Shown here piece after piece: positions 10,204-21,100 of a stretch of 64,000 nucleotides of DNA. A model generated the notes under the pieces. It was not told where the DNA came from. It searched no databases and saw nothing but the letters and a program-made list of their open reading frames with translations. Location: positions 25,367 to 89,366 of the forward strand of contig LVLI01000316.1 in NCBI GenBank assembly GCA_001687465.1, given 5' to 3'. The DNA comes from Halocafeteria seosinensis (Eukaryota > Sar > Bigyra > Bicosoecida). Position 1 is the first letter of the stretch. Each line of letters opens with the position of its first letter. Made by a program: the position numbers and the translations under genes.

Positions 10204-11547
10204 ATGTAAGCTAAATGCTAAATTATCAGGTACAGTATTAGCAAGCATCGCGCTATTGTTCTTCACTTGTCGTTCAGGGCCGACGAAGGAGCTGTTAATC
10301 AAGTCGCCGCCAGAGTATCCGGACTGAACTTACGACCACCCCCCTTCAATTATGCGAAGGGTGCTGAGAGCGTTGAAACAATGCATAAGAAAGTCGAAAA
10401 GTGCAAAACTGACGACTCGTACAACATAACCTGGATTGTGCAGAGTCAGGATGCTCCACAGGAAGACGATAATAAATTCCGAATTATGAAAGTGTTATCG
10501 AAACAGAATGCAGGGAAGGAAATGGAAGGCTATGTCCTGGAGCCTGCAGAATTGTATGGGTACCATTTTACTCTTCCAAGGACCATAGTAGAGTGCATTA
10601 ACTTCCACAATAGCAATGAGCAAGCAGAAAATGAGCGCAATAGGTTCATGCGAATGCACCAAATTCGCGAGAGGTACTATTATGAAACGAATGCCTGCAA
10701 TTCGATTGACGAAGAGGCTAATTTTGTATGCTATCGCTTACTGCGTGCGGACGAGTATACACGTGCGCATGGAAGGGTCGAAGATGTTAAAGTGAAGCCC
10801 AGTTTGCTAAAGGATTCCCAGCAAGGAAATCCTTTAACTGCAGCGCATCATCTTCCTTTGGGATTCAAACTTGTGTTTGCTCGACAGGGGCTAGATTGGG
10901 CTCTACGATGGGCGATAACAAATCTTAAGGCATTTCCTAGCACGTCCATACGAGCTGTATTGGTTGAAATTACTCTTCCTCCAATGATTAGTCGAAGCGG
11001 TTTCCAAGTGAAAACATTCACAGGCCAGGAAAACATTTCAGACCAGAATGTATTGATCTCTGGGTTTTCAAGCGAGTACAGTTCTCTTCCCCGGTCGTGG
11101 ATTACTAAGGTAATCGATTTCGAAGAGAATCAACAAAACCGGCTTGACACCTTAAAATTCGTGGCTTTGAGAAGCCCCCCCAAAGAGATGCCCTCCGGAA
11201 TTAAGGCAAAAATTGTCAGCATTGTCGGCCGAATGCGAGATAAAAACGCTGATATTAAAAAAATGCAGGATTACAATGAGATTGATAGGGGTGGTCACAC
11301 TATTAAAGTGTGGGCCCCACTAGTAAGTGGAGCATGTAGTTTGAAGCAATATATCCGCAAGCAAAGGAAGAACGTCGACGAGTTGGAAGTCTTTGCCAAC
11401 TATTTTGCGGCTATTGCATACCAGCTTCCAGCGGAACAACAGCCCGCCGCGGATGGTAAGGAAGAAGGAAACCTGGGTAACGGTGATAGTGCCGCTGCTA
11501 CTGATGGTGAGGTACAAGCAGAAGGGAGCGATTCCGGTGTGCTGTAG
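10204..11547 (+). CDS. Unknown 424-aa protein; start codon split by an intron
   Basis: The long exon begins after a clean acceptor (cgttcag, ending 10277) and has no early ATG in frame. Upstream, gacaATgtaagc offers a strong donor after AT at 10204-10205. Joining gives AT|G followed by GCC GAC, that is M-A-D-E-G-A-V-N. The intron is 72 nt, the usual size here. The protein (about 424 aa) is soluble, with a conserved-looking C-terminal half (RSGFQVKTFTGQENISDQNV, SWITKVIDFEENQQ, GGHTIKVWAPLVSG) and a Gly/Ala/Asp/Glu-rich tail. I do not recognise the family. A decayed copy of its 3' part lies at 7441-7800. It is followed 400 bp later by the OMA1-like gene, and the pair was duplicated together. 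Confidence 0.75.
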
Positions 11548-11812
11548 CTGTGGCCAATGCCCATGACCGTTTACTAATACGTTGATTGTGCCAACCTTCT
11601 TCCAATGTTATTGCGAGATTGTTTGGGAGTAGACTTGCCACCCTGAACTGAACTGATAGGTACCAGTACAATACAGTAGTTCAAGCATTTCCTGCAATTC
11701 GAACACAACTACCAGACTGTGTTGACTGTGTAGTACGAAATGGGGTATTTATGTTCAAATTAAATCTGAACAAAAAGCACCGCGTTGCGTTCTCTGGCTA
11801 TGTCTAAGTGAT

Positions 11813-11842
11813 TCCGGAATCCGGACCACCGACGGTGGTCCG
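11813..11842. repeat. Tandem perfect palindromes
   Basis: attccggaat (11813-11822) is a perfect 10-bp palindrome. It overlaps a 21-bp perfect palindrome, CGGACCACCG-A-CGGTGGTCCG (11822-11842). They lie between the unknown gene and the OMA1-like gene, in otherwise AT-richer DNA. They may be a cruciform or hairpin, a regulatory site, or the foot of a lost element. The decayed copy near 7820 lost this structure. Confidence 0.65.
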
Positions 11843-11948
11843 CCGTACGGTAGTTGATCAAATTCACATTCAATGACACATGCCATGTGTGTCACATGGT
11901 CGGTCCTGTGGTGCATAGGTTTGTCGATCCAATTTCATTGCTCCATCC

Positions 11949-13347
11949 ATGGCACTCCGAGTGAGACTCGCTTTGCGCCCGGGTTCCCCTCGAGGGAGCT
12001 GGAGAGCTCCTAATGCGCTTATCATGGCTCGTGTGGGAGGACGTGGAAGTGTGCAGCATTGGTCCAAACACGCTCATCGCCAGAGCTCTTCCCAGTCCCC
12101 AACTAGGACGCCCCAGTTATTCGCGTACGTCGGCGGTAAGAGCAGGAGCACGACAAGGCAAAAGTTCGTGCGATTTTGTCGGTATGCGGCCTTGGCAGCA
12201 CCTGTCGTGTTTTATATCTGGGCTCCCCGAGATCCCGTTATTTTCACGGGAAGGGAGCGGATTCTCATGAGCACCCCCACAGAGGAAGACGAGCAAGGGC
12301 GCAATGCGTACTCCACGCTGGGATTCATGAAGGGGGTCGTGCCCGAAGATGATGTGATGTATACCATGGTGCATGAAATCGTGGAAAGATGTGCTTTTGC
12401 GGCGACCACCATCGGAGCCAACATGACCTGGAAGTACTGCATTCTGAACGATTCGGCCGTCAATGCTTCCTGTCTGCCCGGAGGATACATTATCATCAAT
12501 AAGGGACTCATTGAGTGGGTCTGGAATGAATGTGAAAGGTACAAGAACGTACAGATTAACGAGCGCCGTCAAGAGGCCGGGGATGAGAACTTACATGTAC
12601 CCGAGGAAGATCTCGATACCTTGGACCCTCACAGCCTACTCGCCTTCGTAATATGTCATGAGATTTCCCATTGTATAGCCCGACATGCTGGTGAACGTAT
12701 GTCGATTTTTACATCGCGAGTAAGTCGCCACCTTCTGGAGCGTTTGAATTGTACGACCATTATCTCACTAGTTGCGCTTGTGCTGCAGTTGATGTCGACA
12801 TTCCTACATCAGACAGGTCTTTCATGGCTATTTCAGTACTTATACTTTCTGCCTATGAGCCGTAAATTGGTATGTTCAATCGTTTAGCGCTTGATGAGGT
12901 AGTCTGGACAGCTGCCGTGCCAAGTAGTTGCAGGAGAAAGAGGCTGACCATATAGGGATATTCTTGCTTGCTCGAACCGGATACGATATTACCAACATAC
13001 CGTACTTTTTAGAAAGACTAGGAGGAACCAATCATTGGGCTGATTGGCTCGCGACACACCCAAGTGGGAAATCGCGAAAGGAGTTGGCTCAGGTGCAAAT
13101 GGTGACCGCAAATTTTGATTATGAGGTGTTCCAGAGTCTTGCGAGAGATAAAACGGCAGTATACAAAGGAGCAGCAAAGTTTTTGCACCCAAAAGAGGTT
13201 TTGCGAAACTCCGACAAAGACGAGGACTCGCACATGGAGCATCGTCCATGGGGCAAGACCCCTCAGCCAGAAGCAGGAGGAGCTCCTGCTCTGACCTCCC
13301 AAGACCAACCTGAGAGTAACACGCACAACGATACACAAACGCGATAA
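11949..13347 (+). CDS. OMA1: OMA1-like mitochondrial M48 metallopeptidase
   Basis: Two exons, 11949-12869 and 12934-13347, join in phase through a 64-nt intron (gtatgt...ttgcag), giving about 444 aa. The N-terminus is rich in Arg and Ser without acidic residues, as in a mitochondrial presequence, followed by a membrane segment (YAALAAPVVFYIWAP, about residues 80-95). The M48 active site HEISH is at about 237-241; the third zinc ligand is the glutamate in EKEADHIG, just after the splice junction. WLATHPSGKSR matches the conserved 'THPs' loop. OMA1 is an inner-membrane protease that cleaves the dynamin OPA1 and other substrates upon membrane depolarisation in animals. The C-terminal tail is hydrophilic and lineage-specific. 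Two partial dead copies lie at 7.8 and 15.8 kb. Confidence 0.85.
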
Positions 13348-13851
13348 ATTTGTGTTTCCAACATTGATACATCTCAGTGATGAGCCCTTCATTGGGTAGA
13401 GCGGGATCTACCACTAGCCCGGATAGTCGTCGACCATGTATGTCATTGACTGAAGACGCTGAGTATCAATTTCAAAGATTTGTCCATATAGGTTGTTTGG
13501 AGTATGATAGTCTTAGCGATATAGATTCGCTGATTCGATGGAGTGGAATGTTCACTCGACGCCTGGGATGTGATCACTAAAATGGATCTGCACTCTCTGT
13601 CCACTGGAATTTTCGAGTTCCTGTAGATAATTTGTTACCGATCACTCCGTTCTTCGAAACACTTCACCATTTCGGTAAGCTAGTCATTTATGCCACTTAA
13701 AGCCCACTTTGGAGTTAGACTTCCAGCCCTCTGTGAAGTCCAACGATCATAACCCAGCTTCACAACGTTCCATACGATAGTCTTCAGGATTGATACACCC
13801 CCTCTAGCATCGTGCAATTCTTCCCAAAAGGCAAAGTTCTAAAGAACGGAA
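13348..13851. other. Intergenic stretch with a 66-codon open frame
   Basis: ATG at 13380 opens a 66-codon frame (ending TAA 13580) containing CLEYDSLSDIDSLIRWSGMF. Nothing supports it beyond being open, and no family is recognised. The remainder is the probable promoter of the dynactin p24 gene. Confidence 0.25.
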
Positions 13852-14641
13852 ATGGCTGAGCCTAACTCGGAAACGGCTGCTGCATCGGGGACTGGAATAG
13901 GTGCCAATATGCAAGATATCTGGACCTCCCTCCGAAGTGTCGAGGAGCGTATACAGCGTATTGAGACCAAATTATGGGGCCATGGGGACCCTTCTGTCTC
14001 CTACAGGAGCCACCATACTGAGGCTGGTGGGGGAAAAGCGAATGGGAACCTGATGGAGCGCATGCACTACGTGCAACAGAAACTGGAGGAGCTGGAACCT
14101 GAGGGATTCCGGGGATTCTATCAACAAGGTACGCCATTCACCTATACATACTGCTTGTAGGAAATATTTGGCCTTATGAAATATTGCCTATTTGTGGCAA
14201 GCAGCCAAGGAGACGGATAAAGCGATTGGAGGTGGTCTATTTGGGGGATATCCTGCCATAACGGGATTGCCACGAGCAGCGCAACATGAATACATTGTTG
14301 CTTCAGAGAACTCAGTGAACAAGTCCATTGAATACTTGAAACAGATTCATGATGAATCGGAACTTGTCCTAGATTCTGAATATATCAATGGTATGTACAA
14401 GAGCTCGAAGTAATTTGGCCATTGGGTTAGACTTCACCTTCGGGATGCAGATGTGCCATCGTATGAAGAACGACTGCGAGACAATGAGGAGTACGAAATG
14501 AAATTTAAAAGGACAAGTGATCTGATTAGAACGAAAACGGATAAAATGCTTCGGATTTATTATGAATTTATTTATCTGATATCTCAGAAGCTTGCAGTGT
14601 GGGATTCGCAACTGAAACATCTTGAGAAGGAACAAGCATGA
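13852..14641 (+). CDS. DCTN3: Dynactin subunit 3 (p24)-like
   Basis: Exons 13852-14128, 14205-14390 and 14451-14641 join in phase (donors gtacgc and gtatgt, acceptors aagcag and atgcag), giving 217 aa. The protein is almost wholly helical. After an N-terminal helix with RIETKLWGHG it carries EYIVASENSVNKSIEYLKQI, SELVLDSEYIN and a terminal LISQKLAVWDSQLKHLEKEQ. These follow the order and spacing of dynactin p24 (E-E-Q-F-I-L, 'LDS.HI', 'LLSKQFVQWDELL'). p24 is part of the shoulder of dynactin, the dynein adaptor complex that moves cargo along microtubules. The length fits the family (about 190-220 aa). Its presence implies cytoplasmic dynein in this organism. Confidence 0.75.
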
Positions 14642-14779
14642 ATACACTTGAGCGCTCGTCGATGCGTTCCATGCTTTGGGGTGATATGAACGCTTGCGGT
14701 ATCAATTGGCAAATTGAAGACACTGGACAGAAAATTCGGGGGCTATCTTTTACCATTGGTTATACGGCATTAAGACCCT

Positions 14780-15660
14780 TCTAATACCCTAGTGTCTACT
14801 GTAAAGTATTGGAATGAGGTGGTGGGAGAGGACAATGAATGGATATGCAAATTGTCGTGGCGACGCTGCTGTTTGAGGATTGAGGCAATGGCTTCCATTC
14901 CGGAAAACTGGATAAACTTCCCCCGATTTGCGGGGCGTGTGTGGTGCGATGGGCCACGCTCTAGAGATGACAACTCTAATACCCTATTTGAGGGTTTACC
15001 CTCGTCTGTGGAATGGCTTGCACTTAGAGTAGGCGGGATGCTCTCTGATTCGACGTTTCTAAACCTAACACAGCAATACTTGGTGGCAAGCTTGTGGCAA
15101 GCTTGTGGCATAACTGATGCTGCATTCGAACATCTATCAAACTTGAGGTCATTGAATCTGAGACAGTGTTTTCGAGAGACCATTACCGATGCGTTATTTC
15201 AGTATCTACCACATCTGGGGTCACTGGCAATAACAGGCTGCAAACAAACGACGCTTACGGATGATGCCTTCCAGCATTTGTCAAGCTTGACAATGTTGGA
15301 TATATCGGGGTGCACCCAAACTAGCATTACGGATTTGGCGTTTAAACATCTTCGTAATTTGACATCGCTAACAATGAGAGATTGCACACAAGCTTGCATT
15401 TCAGATGCTGCCTTTGAGCATTTACAAGAATTGGTGTCGCTGGATATAGGGTCATGCCATCAAACTACCATAACCGATTCTTGCTTTCAGCATCTCTCGA
15501 ACTTGGTATTCCAAGATCTTCACAGCTGCAACCAAACCACCATTACGAATGCTGCGTTTAAGCACATGCCATACTTGACAATGCTTTCAGTGAGATTGCA
15601 ACGAAAACACCATCACTGACGCTGCTCGTTTCAATTTACCAGCAGATATATTGCTGTTCT
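14780..15660 (+). pseudogene. Leucine-rich-repeat protein gene, frameshifted
   Basis: After a leader (YWNEVVGEDNEWI, resembling an F-box-like or adaptor region) come at least seven leucine-rich repeats of about 26 residues with the pattern L..L..L.I..C.QTTITD.AF.HL. The first in-frame ATG is 14888, inside the leader, so an upstream exon is missing or lost. At about 15594 one base is missing: the expected RDCNENTITDAA continues in the next frame while the current frame stops at 15619. The array is therefore broken. Related fragments sit at 7265 and 45285. Such cysteine-containing LRRs occur in F-box and surface proteins; no specific role can be given. Confidence 0.7.
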
Positions 15661-15759
15661 AACGCAAAGGATGACATCAGGACACACCTCTGCTGACTGC
15701 AGAGGACGGAGCTAATCGTTTCCGAAGATGACACAATGACATGCAGTCATTTCTGCATC

Positions 15760-16370
15760 GTGTGTATCGCACAGGTCTCTCATGACTATTTGAGTACTTC
15801 TGTCTTAAGTCCTTGAGACGCAAACAGGTAATTTTGGTATGCTCATTTTCGGCCTCGAAAGGAGCATATTAATAGTTGCAGGGAATGAAGGCTGACCATA
15901 TAGCAATTTTCCTGATTCCTCGAACCGGATCCGATGTTCCCCACGTGCCGTCCTTTTTAGGAGAGCGACTTTTGTTGGAAATGTATGGTTTTGCAGACAT
16001 CGTGGAAGAACTTAGCAGAGCTGCAACTTGCTTCTGCCGATTTTGAGTTTGAGGTATTCCGAAAGTTTCCAAGAGAGAACACTCGAAGTTTTTAGAAAGA
16101 GAGCGTGGCCACCTCGGCACGCCTACACGATCAGATTTAGATGATGAGCCGAACAATTTTCAGGGTGACAAGCTTCCTGAATCACAAACTAGCTCATGGG
16201 TTTTTCCTCAGAGCAAAGGAATAGTCTTGTTGAGTATGCATCGTTACACCGGTAATTTTGACAACTACGGAATCCATTTGAATCGATTCCCAAAAAATCC
16301 AGCCGGCAAACAACCCACCAGACACAGGACAAACGCGACAACTATATGGCTGCAACATTGATATTTTTTT
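15760..16370 (+). pseudogene. Second decayed copy of the OMA1-like gene (3' half)
   Basis: From caggtctctcatgactattt onward the sequence parallels 12815-13370: LSWLFQYLYFL region, the intron, then MKADHIAIFLIPRTGSDVPH against EKEADHIGIFLLARTGYDIT, and finally the 3' untranslated gcaacattgata motif. Several indels and stops and the loss of the catalytic exon make it non-functional. It follows the LRR pseudogene directly. Confidence 0.8.
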
Positions 16371-16717
16371 GTGGATATACTGGTAGTGAATTGCCTCGTG
16401 CATACCGGTAAAGTAGAGGTGTAAACTAGTACTTTGTACCATTGTTGTGGAGTACAACTGGTGATGGTACTGATCTATACTTGTTACCCTCTTGCACGAG
16501 CCAAACAATTTTAAGAGGATAATTTTTTATTTTTTTTTAGACTCATCATATAAATTGCATATACCTTCTCCATAAGTTATGCAACTTCCAACTGGAGTTA
16601 AACTCTTCAACGGGAATTGATTGTTAGGGGAAAGGCTACTCACAGTATACGATCAAGGATTAAATTTGTTTCATTTTAGTTTTAATTATTAATTTTTGAT
16701 GGGTATATACATACAGC

Positions 16718-17646
16718 ATGTTGGGTAGGGCGTGTAACAGTGGTCAAAATGCCATGAAATGGGCTCTGCAGAGGCCTCTCCTGCAGGGCTCCAGGGGCCT
16801 ATACAGCTCTATAACGACTGTTTCAAGGCATATACGAGTCTCTCCCGTCGCCAATACGTTCGTAACGTATTCATCTTCGGCATCAATGCGCCAGGAACAG
16901 AAATCGGAGCATGCGCATCGAGAAATATTGGATGAAATGATCAAGGAGTACCGCCAGAAGACTGCCCAATCGTCATCTCCCTCCCATACAGCGCCACCAG
17001 AGGGGGTCGATGAGCTAGAAGCAGGTCTATTTGAGAGGATACAAGAAGCCCGGAATGCGCAAGAGACCATGCGCCCCTGGGAAGCGGCGGAAGAGGAAGA
17101 AACAAAGGAGGACTTGGACGAGTATGTGCAATCGGATGAGTATGTCCCTGAGCAAGATCCTCTGTATGGTACGTAATACCCCCTCAAATGATCTTCTGGA
17201 GGCCTCTATACAACTGTATTGTGGTGACCTTCTGTTGGATGGACGCAGATACGATGTCATTTAACGTGAATCAGGTGCGAATAGCCACTCAGGAAATGCT
17301 GAATGGGACCTTGGGAGATAGTCCCAACAACAGAAAGGTTACTCTGGAAGCGTACATAGCCAATTTGGGTCTTGACCCTGTTGTGGAAAAGTACGCCAAA
17401 GTGATAGCGGGAAAGAGGTACCTCTGGGATCAACAGAAACTATACTTGGTCTCAAGGAAATACCGGACTGCTCATGAAAATAAAAGGCATTTGTTAGAAC
17501 TATTAGAGGGAATCATTACGGAAGCTAAGCGACTGGCCAATGAGTTAGGAGATTTCCATTTACCTCATCCCCAACCTAAACGATATGGTTATAGGCAGGC
17601 ACGAATGAAGAAGAAGCGAAAAGCAAAGAAGGGACTACCCTTCTAG
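16718..17646 (+). CDS. Mitochondrial small-subunit ribosomal protein mS35 family
   Basis: Exons 16718-17168 and 17249-17646 join in phase through an 80-nt intron (gtacgt...acgcag), giving 282 aa. The first 40 residues (MLGRACNSGQNAMKW, then Arg/Ser-rich) look like a mitochondrial presequence. The middle is acidic. The C-terminal exon holds the conserved core RKVTLEAYIANLGLDPVV, AGKRYLWDQQKLYLVSRKY and HLLELLEGIITEAKRLA, which matches the mS35/Rsm24 (MRP-S28 Pfam family) domain. It ends in a Lys/Arg-rich tail (MKKKRKAKKGLPF) suited to rRNA contact. Length fits the family. Confidence 0.75.
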
Positions 17647-18182
17647 AAAAGTACCTGGGTAGTCAAAATGCTAAGAGGAAAAATCCCTCAACCCGTCGAC
17701 GATGCTTCATTTTCTCTCCGGTGAAAAGTGTGCTGTTATGGAGAAAGAAAGCAGACTTGCTTGGTCAAGACGGCTGCGTAATGGAATGTTATGCTTTCAT
17801 TCATCCGAGGAGGAGCAGACTTCGCCTTAACAACGTCGGTGCACTGACTCACTGAGAAAGCCCACATAACAGCGTCTCCCTTTCTCTCTCCCTGAGTATA
17901 ACTGAGAATGGCCAACTTTTATTTATGCGACTCTTTATGAATAGACTTGCCAAACGACAGCCTCTAGTAATCATGCATCGATGTACAATTAGTAGCAACT
18001 ACCTGGACTCGTCCTTCAAAACCAAAGCTTCCAGACCACCTAGTGTTGTCAAATTGATTGTTTCTGTTGTGGAACAGAGTATCGGAAACAATTACCTATT
18101 TCTATCATTCTTTGATAGAAATTTATATACATTAAGGTTGATAAATACCACCACCAGTCCCCTCGTGAAGAGACTGGGGGGT
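17647..18182. other. Intergenic stretch and 5' region of the PARN gene
   Basis: No separate gene is seen. An in-frame open stretch continues upstream of the chosen PARN start as far as about 17925, but its translation (YLFLSFFDRNLYTLRLINTT) is unlike the protein that follows. It is more likely 5' untranslated DNA. Confidence 0.4.
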
Positions 18183-21100
18183 ATGCTTGGTTGCCGTCTT
18201 TATCGTTCCATTGGCACTCCTCGTAGAGCTTCATTGAACAGTATATCTCTTATATCAGCCCCTGGGAGAGCATTAGACGTGTATAGGAACGCGATAAAGC
18301 CTGAAATAGAGCGCTTAGGGACCCTCTCGTTTGGTCTTTTTCGCCCTTTTAGCAGCTCTTTGGAGCCGTATACAAGTGATACAGAGCAAGATACAGTGAG
18401 AACCATGCATGTATCCAAAGAAAATTTCGATACAATGCTTCCAGCATTGAAAGAGGCCATTGAAAAGGCTGATTTTGTGGCTCTGGACCTCGAATTTTCG
18501 GGCCTCCAAGCTGAAAGTATGGCCACAATATTGCCCAATGACACGATTCGGACGCGATATTTGCGTATGAGGCATGCCGTGCGACAGATGCAAGTGTTCC
18601 AGTTCGGGCTGGCCATTTTTCGATGGGACCAAGAGAGCAACTCGTGGAAAGGCATGCCCTTCAGCTTCTATCTCCTCCCACGGAAGGGCAAATTCGTCAA
18701 TTGTGCTGATTCAGTGCGATTTCTCGCCGATAATGGCTTTGATTTCGGGAAATGGGCTACTACAGGGTTGCCGTTCCTGAGCCGAGACCATGAACAGAGT
18801 TCGCGAAAGAGGTCTCTCAAGACGGCCATGTGCAAAGCTGTACGCCCTGAAACTCCAGCTATGGCTCAAAGGGATTGGGCTGAAGATTTCGTCAAAGATT
18901 TTTGCAAAGAGCTTTCCAAATGGAGACGTGCACTCGAGGATTGGAGACAAAGTGCGAGTACCGCCGGTGCGAATGTTCATTTCCCGTGGGAGGGAAGCCA
19001 GACTAGATCTTTCGAGAATAGCACAGTAGATATCATTGGACAAACTGAACAACCTTCTTCAAGTGCAGAAGCGGGAAATACCGAGGAAAACCAGAATAGT
19101 AGCATTGGTAATGGAAAGACGAGTTCAGCAGATGAGGTTGCCTTGAGTGTGCTAGAAGACTGCCCCTCGTTAGTACTGCCCAACCTCAGTTCGATCAAGC
19201 GCAAGTTTGTACACGATGTGGTAGGAGCAGGCAATTTTAGGTCGTGGGCAGCTGAGCAGAGTAGCTTGAGGAGTGATTTGTCGGATATGGATTCACTGAC
19301 GGATTCATGGGAGGACTGTGCCAGTGTTACGCTCGACAGTGACCAACAAGAGCAGGGTGGTAGATTTTCCAAACTTCGTGTGGTCTGGCTTCCTCCAGCA
19401 GAACACCGGCTCCGTGCATTTATTAAGGAAAGTAATTCTCCTGTTCTTTACAATACAGAAGAAATGTCTCTAAAGGACTTGTGGTATGCATTCAAGGCGA
19501 TTCTCTCGGAAAAGAGTTCAATGGACCGGATAGATGCCGATGTGGGATTCCGCAAAGTTGTCGATATCATGTCGACAGAGAGTATAAATCGAGGGCTCCC
19601 AGTGGTGGGGCACAATGTCATGGGTGACTTCATGCATCTCACAGATAAAATGACAAAGTCCCCACCTCCTTCAGTTGCTTCAGAATGGGCTGCAGAAATG
19701 GCTGTGACGTTCCCTTGCATTTTTGATACTAAAATGTTGAGTGGTGGAAATGCAATCAAAAGGATACTTGTAGAGTTGGAAACCGAAGCGCTGAAAGATC
19801 CAGCTGAGAAACCTCCAGCCCCCGAGGGACAATCACAGCAATTAACTGACGGTATTTTCTTAAAATCGGGGTCATTTTGGGCAACGCATAAGAACACAGC
19901 GTTGGATCCCGTCTACCAGACTATAAACGACACCAAATTGTTTCATGAGTCGCCGTTATATCCCAGTGGACGACCTTCTGCTGATGTTACATCTTGGGCT
20001 GACTTAGTCCAAGTTGCGAGGGATGATACTCTTGAGTCAAGAATGGAACACGGGCGCGTTGGATCATCGACTGAGTCGATTTCGGAAATCCGGGTTGCCC
20101 ATGATGCAGGTTACGATGCCTGGATGACGGGGTGTATTTTTGCGAAATACATTGCAGCTATTGGTTTATCCCCAGCCACAATCAGGCAACTTTGCGCTGC
20201 ACATATTAAAGCTGGGGAAAATGACTTCAACACTTTGCCTCTTGCTGGCAAAAGACTATTTGAGCAGATCAATAACTTATATCTAATGCGCATGAATCCT
20301 TGTTGCTGGAAGTTCGCGGATGATGGCGATTCCGACGCTGCCTACCCTCTGGACAGCAAAAAACACTTGCTGCCTCCTGGAATAAACCCGTCCGTTGTAC
20401 AACGCCTACCGTCCCCTCAAGCAGTCAAGGAAGATGACCTGTCGAGCATATCGTCTACTGTTCACGTTAGTGGCCTCAATCATAGCATTAAGACTAGCGA
20501 TCTAATTGATATGGCTAAAGACGCAGTTTCAAACTGGGCCCAGTATTGCTCAGAAGCCGAGGTAGAGCGAGCTTCTTACGTGTGTAGAACCACAGTCTCC
20601 CGCGTACAAGCATTCGTTGATTCGTTGAATGACCAAGCGAAGTTTTCGAAGTTTCTTGAACGCTCTCCTGTTGCATGGGTGGACGACGACTCCGCATTTC
20701 TTCTCTTTCAGAAAGGAGAAGTCGCTGCAGCTGCTTTGGCAGGATGGGCTACTCAGAAACGCACAGCGCTCTTGTTATCAAAGACTGAGGACATCACTAA
20801 TGTGCTACCAGAACACTTAACTTCGAGTGTGAAAGAATCTCTCAGTTCTAGCGATCCCGAGGATCTTCTGAATAAATGGAGAGGTAGAGAGTTACCTCTT
20901 CTCGGGGCTTTCAACCTACAATCCTACGCTGCATTTGAAGAGTCTTATCCTAACATCTTCGCTTTCGATGATGGTACAGACGTACATGTCTCTTCTAATC
21001 TAGTATCTGTAGATAATCTAATCAAGATCCCCGCAAATTTCGAACCCGGGGTATTACCCGAAGAAACCGCGCCCTCTGTATCCTCGGCCACCTCAACAGA

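Noticed and set aside
17925-18182. N-terminal extension of PARN
   Set aside because: The frame is open, but its translation is unlike both the family and the following sequence, while ATG 18183 begins a presequence-like stretch. Kept only as an alternative start.
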